Assembly: GCF_030323265.1 (NCBI RefSeq)
Contig: NZ_CP104992.1
Coordinates: forward strand, 3,385,501-3,449,500
Reading direction: 5' to 3'
DNA: 64,000 bases
From: Terrirhizobium terrae
GTDB taxonomy: Bacteria > Pseudomonadota > Alphaproteobacteria > Rhizobiales > Rhizobiaceae
This document shows, piece after piece, positions 61,888-64,000 of this stretch (the first letter of the stretch is position 1; every line of letters begins with the position of its first letter). The translations under genes and the position numbers were made by a program. The notes beneath the pieces were generated by a model. The model searched no databases. It worked only from the letters and a program-made list of their open reading frames with translations, and was not told the origin of the DNA.

Positions 61888-64000
61888 CTAGGCCTTGCTG
61901 ATGCCCTTGGTATCATCCGACACCGCGTCTTCAGCCGGCTTCTGTGCCTGGTGACGGGTGCGCCAGTCGCCGAGGAAGAGCAGGATCGGGGCTGCGATGA
62001 AGACCGACGAAAGAGCCGCGACCGCGATGCCGAAGACCATCGGGATGGCGAAGCTCGATACGGCGCTGCCGCCCCAGATTGCCATCGGCAGCATGCAGAG
62101 GAATGCCGTTGCGGACGTGTAGAGGCTTCGTGCCAGCGTTTCGTTGATCGACAGGTCGATCAGGTCACGCAGCGGCATCTTCTTGTAGATACGCATGTTT
62201 TCGCGCATGCGGTCATAGACCACGACCTTGTCGTTCACCGAATAGCCGACAAGTGTCAGCACGGCGGCGATGGCGGTCAGGTTGAAGTCGAGGCCGGCGA
62301 TCGCAAAGAAGCCGACGGTCTTGGTGATGTCGAGGATCAGGGTCACGATCGCGCCGACCGCGAACGGCCATTCGAAGCGGACCCAGATGTAGATCATCAT
62401 CGCGATGGAGGCCAGGAAGAGCGACAGGAAGCCGGCGATGGCGAGCTCTCCCGAAACCTTCGGGCCGACGACTTCTGTCCGCTCGACCTTGGCGGTCTGG
62501 TCGATCTTGGTGACTTCTGCCTTCAGCTTCTCGACCGCAGCAGTCTGTGCTTCTTCGCCGCCGGCCTGGCGCTCGACGCGCACGAGAACGCGGTTATGCG
62601 CACCGAATTCCTGCAGGCCGATTTCGCCGAGGCCGAGCTCGTTCAGGCCGGCACGGAAGGCGGCCAGATCGGTCTCGTTCTGAGTGGTGACTTCCATCTG
62701 GATGCCGCCACGGAAGTCGACGCCGTAGTTCAGGCCGGGCTTGAAGAACAGGAAGACCGAGGCGATCGACAGGACAACCGAGACGCCGATGCCGACGAAA
62801 CGGCCGCGCATGAAGCGGATCTTCGTGCCATCCGGGACGAGGTTGATCGGCAGAAGCGGCTTGATCTCGATCTTCTTCAGCTTGCGGCGGGCGGTGATGG
62901 CGATCATGGCAACGCGCACGACCGAGACGGCGGTGAACATCGAGATCATGATGCCGAGGCCCATCGTCACGGCAAAGCCGCGGACCGGGCCGGAGCCGAA
63001 CCAGAAGAGAAGCACGGTTGCGATAAGCGCGGTGACGTTGGAGTCGACGATGGTCGAATAGGCGCGGGAGAAGCCCGCGTCGATGGCGGCAAAGGCACTC
63101 TTGCCCTTGCGGGTTTCTTCCTTGATGCGCTCGTTGATGAGAACGTTGGCGTCGACGGCGAGGCCGATACCGAGCACGACACCGGCGATGCCGGGCAGTG
63201 TCAGTGTCGAGCCGACCAGCGTCAGGCCTGCGAATGTCAGGATGACGTTGATGAGCAGCGCGGTGTTGGCGAGGATGCCCCAGAACCCGTAGAGGAAGAA
63301 CATGAAGCCGACAACCAGCAGGAAGCCGATGAAGCCGGTGAAGATACCCATTTCGATGGCGTCCGAACCAAGGTCGGCGCCGACGGTGCGTTCTTCGATG
63401 ACGGTCAGCTTGGCCGGCAGCGAGCCGGCACGCAGCAGGGCGGCCAGCGTCGATGTCTGCTGAGGCGTGAAGTCACCGGAGATCTGGCCGGAACCGCCGG
63501 TGATCGGCGTCTGGATGACCGGCGCGCTCAGCACTTTGTTGTCGAGCACGATGGCGAAGGGACGGCCGACATTGGCGGTGGTGATCTGAGCAAAGCGCGT
63601 CGCACCGGCGCTGTCGAATCTGAAGGAGACGATCGGCCGCTGGGTCTGCTGTTCGAAGGCGGCACGGGCATCCGTCAGGCGGTCGCCGGAAAGCTCGACG
63701 CGATCAAGAACCGGATATTCCTGGCCACGCTCGTCAGGAATCATGGTGACGCCGGGCTCACCGGGGTTGCCGAGCAGATGGAAGCTCATCTTCGCGGTCG
63801 AACCGAGAAGTTGGCGAAGACGGGACGGATCCTGTTCGCCGGGCAGCTGCACGAGGACGCGGTCTCCACCGACGCGCTGGATCGTCGGCTCGGCAACGCC
63901 GACCTGGTCGACACGCTGGCGGATGATCTCGAGGCTCTGCTCGACGGCAGCCGTGATATGGGCATTGATGCCCGCGTCGGTCTGGGCGATCGAAATCGAG
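61888..64000 (-). CDS. secDF: Fused SecDF protein-export membrane protein (5' end outside window)
   Basis: SecDF uses the proton motive force to pull translocating proteins through SecYEG. The 704 visible residues are open to the right edge. The first part is the C-terminal part of SecD: SISIAQTDAGINAHITAAVE and RQRVDQVGVAEPTIQRVGGD, then its periplasmic domain and helices (GVVLGIGLAVDANVLINERI). The SecF half starts at about RFVGIGVSVVLSIASVFLFF, with GVDFRGGIQMEV and VGYSVNDKVVVYDRMRENMR. Fusion of SecD and SecF is normal in Rhizobiales. The frame stays open without a break. It is probably an essential or near-essential gene. Confidence 0.96.
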   Translation of the reverse strand, partial: SISIAQTDAGINAHITAAVEQSLEIIRQRVDQVGVAEPTIQRVGGDRVLVQLPGEQDPSRLRQLLGSTAKMSFHLLGNPGEPGVTMIPDERGQEYPVLDRVELSGDRLTDARAAFEQQTQRPIVSFRFDSAGATRFAQITTANVGRPFAIVLDNKVLSAPVIQTPITGGSGQISGDFTPQQTSTLAALLRAGSLPAKLTVIEERTVGADLGSDAIEMGIFTGFIGFLLVVGFMFFLYGFWGILANTALLINVILTFAGLTLVGSTLTLPGIAGVVLGIGLAVDANVLINERIKEETRKGKSAFAAIDAGFSRAYSTIVDSNVTALIATVLLFWFGSGPVRGFAVTMGLGIMISMFTAVSVVRVAMIAITARRKLKKIEIKPLLPINLVPDGTKIRFMRGRFVGIGVSVVLSIASVFLFFKPGLNYGVDFRGGIQMEVTTQNETDLAAFRAGLNELGLGEIGLQEFGAHNRVLVRVERQAGGEEAQTAAVEKLKAEVTKIDQTAKVERTEVVGPKVSGELAIAGFLSLFLASIAMMIYIWVRFEWPFAVGAIVTLILDITKTVGFFAIAGLDFNLTAIAAVLTLVGYSVNDKVVVYDRMRENMRIYKKMPLRDLIDLSINETLARSLYTSATAFLCMLPMAIWGGSAVSSFAIPMVFGIAVAALSSVFIAAPILLFLGDWRTRHQAQKPAEDAVSDDTKGISKA

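Overview
The window is about 64 kb of GC-rich chromosome from an alphaproteobacterium, most likely a member of the Rhizobiaceae (Rhizobium/Agrobacterium relatives). This rests on gene content: fused SecDF, class I PhaC, a PmtA-like phospholipid N-methyltransferase, a BA14K protein, a two-domain cold-shock protein, rhizobial gene neighbourhoods such as map-radC and aminotransferase-hom, and many oligopeptide-type ABC genes. The genus is not determined. There is no rRNA, CRISPR array, complete insertion sequence or prophage.

Layout. 0-9.2 kb: trmJ, murI, a small XRE regulator with a membrane partner, small genes, a GNAT, a LysE exporter, a HerA-like ATPase, terC, rpsD, a P-loop kinase. 9.2-19.6 kb: sthA, then a FadR-type regulator followed by a seven-gene run that combines a GsiABCD-like peptide importer with gamma-glutamyltransferase and a DUF1028 protein. 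19.6-29.5 kb: radC, map, sfsA, phaC, an alanine/DAP-type aminotransferase, hom and recJ. 29.5-36.9 kb: three tandem tRNA-Glu genes, gloA, the double cold-shock gene, tRNA-Pro, pdxJ, a type II NADH dehydrogenase and a QorB/HxlR pair. 36.9-39.3 kb: a decayed accessory patch (alcohol dehydrogenase fragment, IS630 fragment, intact epoxide hydrolase, YcaQ fragment, AraC pseudogene). 39.4-49.7 kb: TetR-ilvC, a cupin beside the remnant of a second cupin, FucU, an aminotransferase and a Fe(III)/phosphonate-type ABC operon with Nudix and PhzF genes. 49.9-57.6 kb: tRNA-Lys, a tandem BA14K protein, and a LysR-controlled RND efflux cluster that includes a hydrolase-fold protein without its catalytic serine. 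57.6-64 kb: an SDR, a HAD phosphatase, an APC permease, a PmtA-like enzyme, YqaA and secDF.

A global caveat: at least fifteen small frameshifts lie in otherwise well-preserved genes, including rpsD and map, which should be essential. Most are single-base changes and many are in homopolymers. They look like uncorrected sequencing errors rather than gene decay. I therefore give the full span of each such gene and state where the frame breaks. The 36.9-39.3 kb patch is different: there fragments, junctions and an internal stop indicate real decay.

The best candidates for new biology are the peptide importer with two embedded hydrolase-type genes, the serine-less hydrolase in the efflux cluster, the structured rpsD leader, and several palindromic operators that pair clearly with adjacent regulators.
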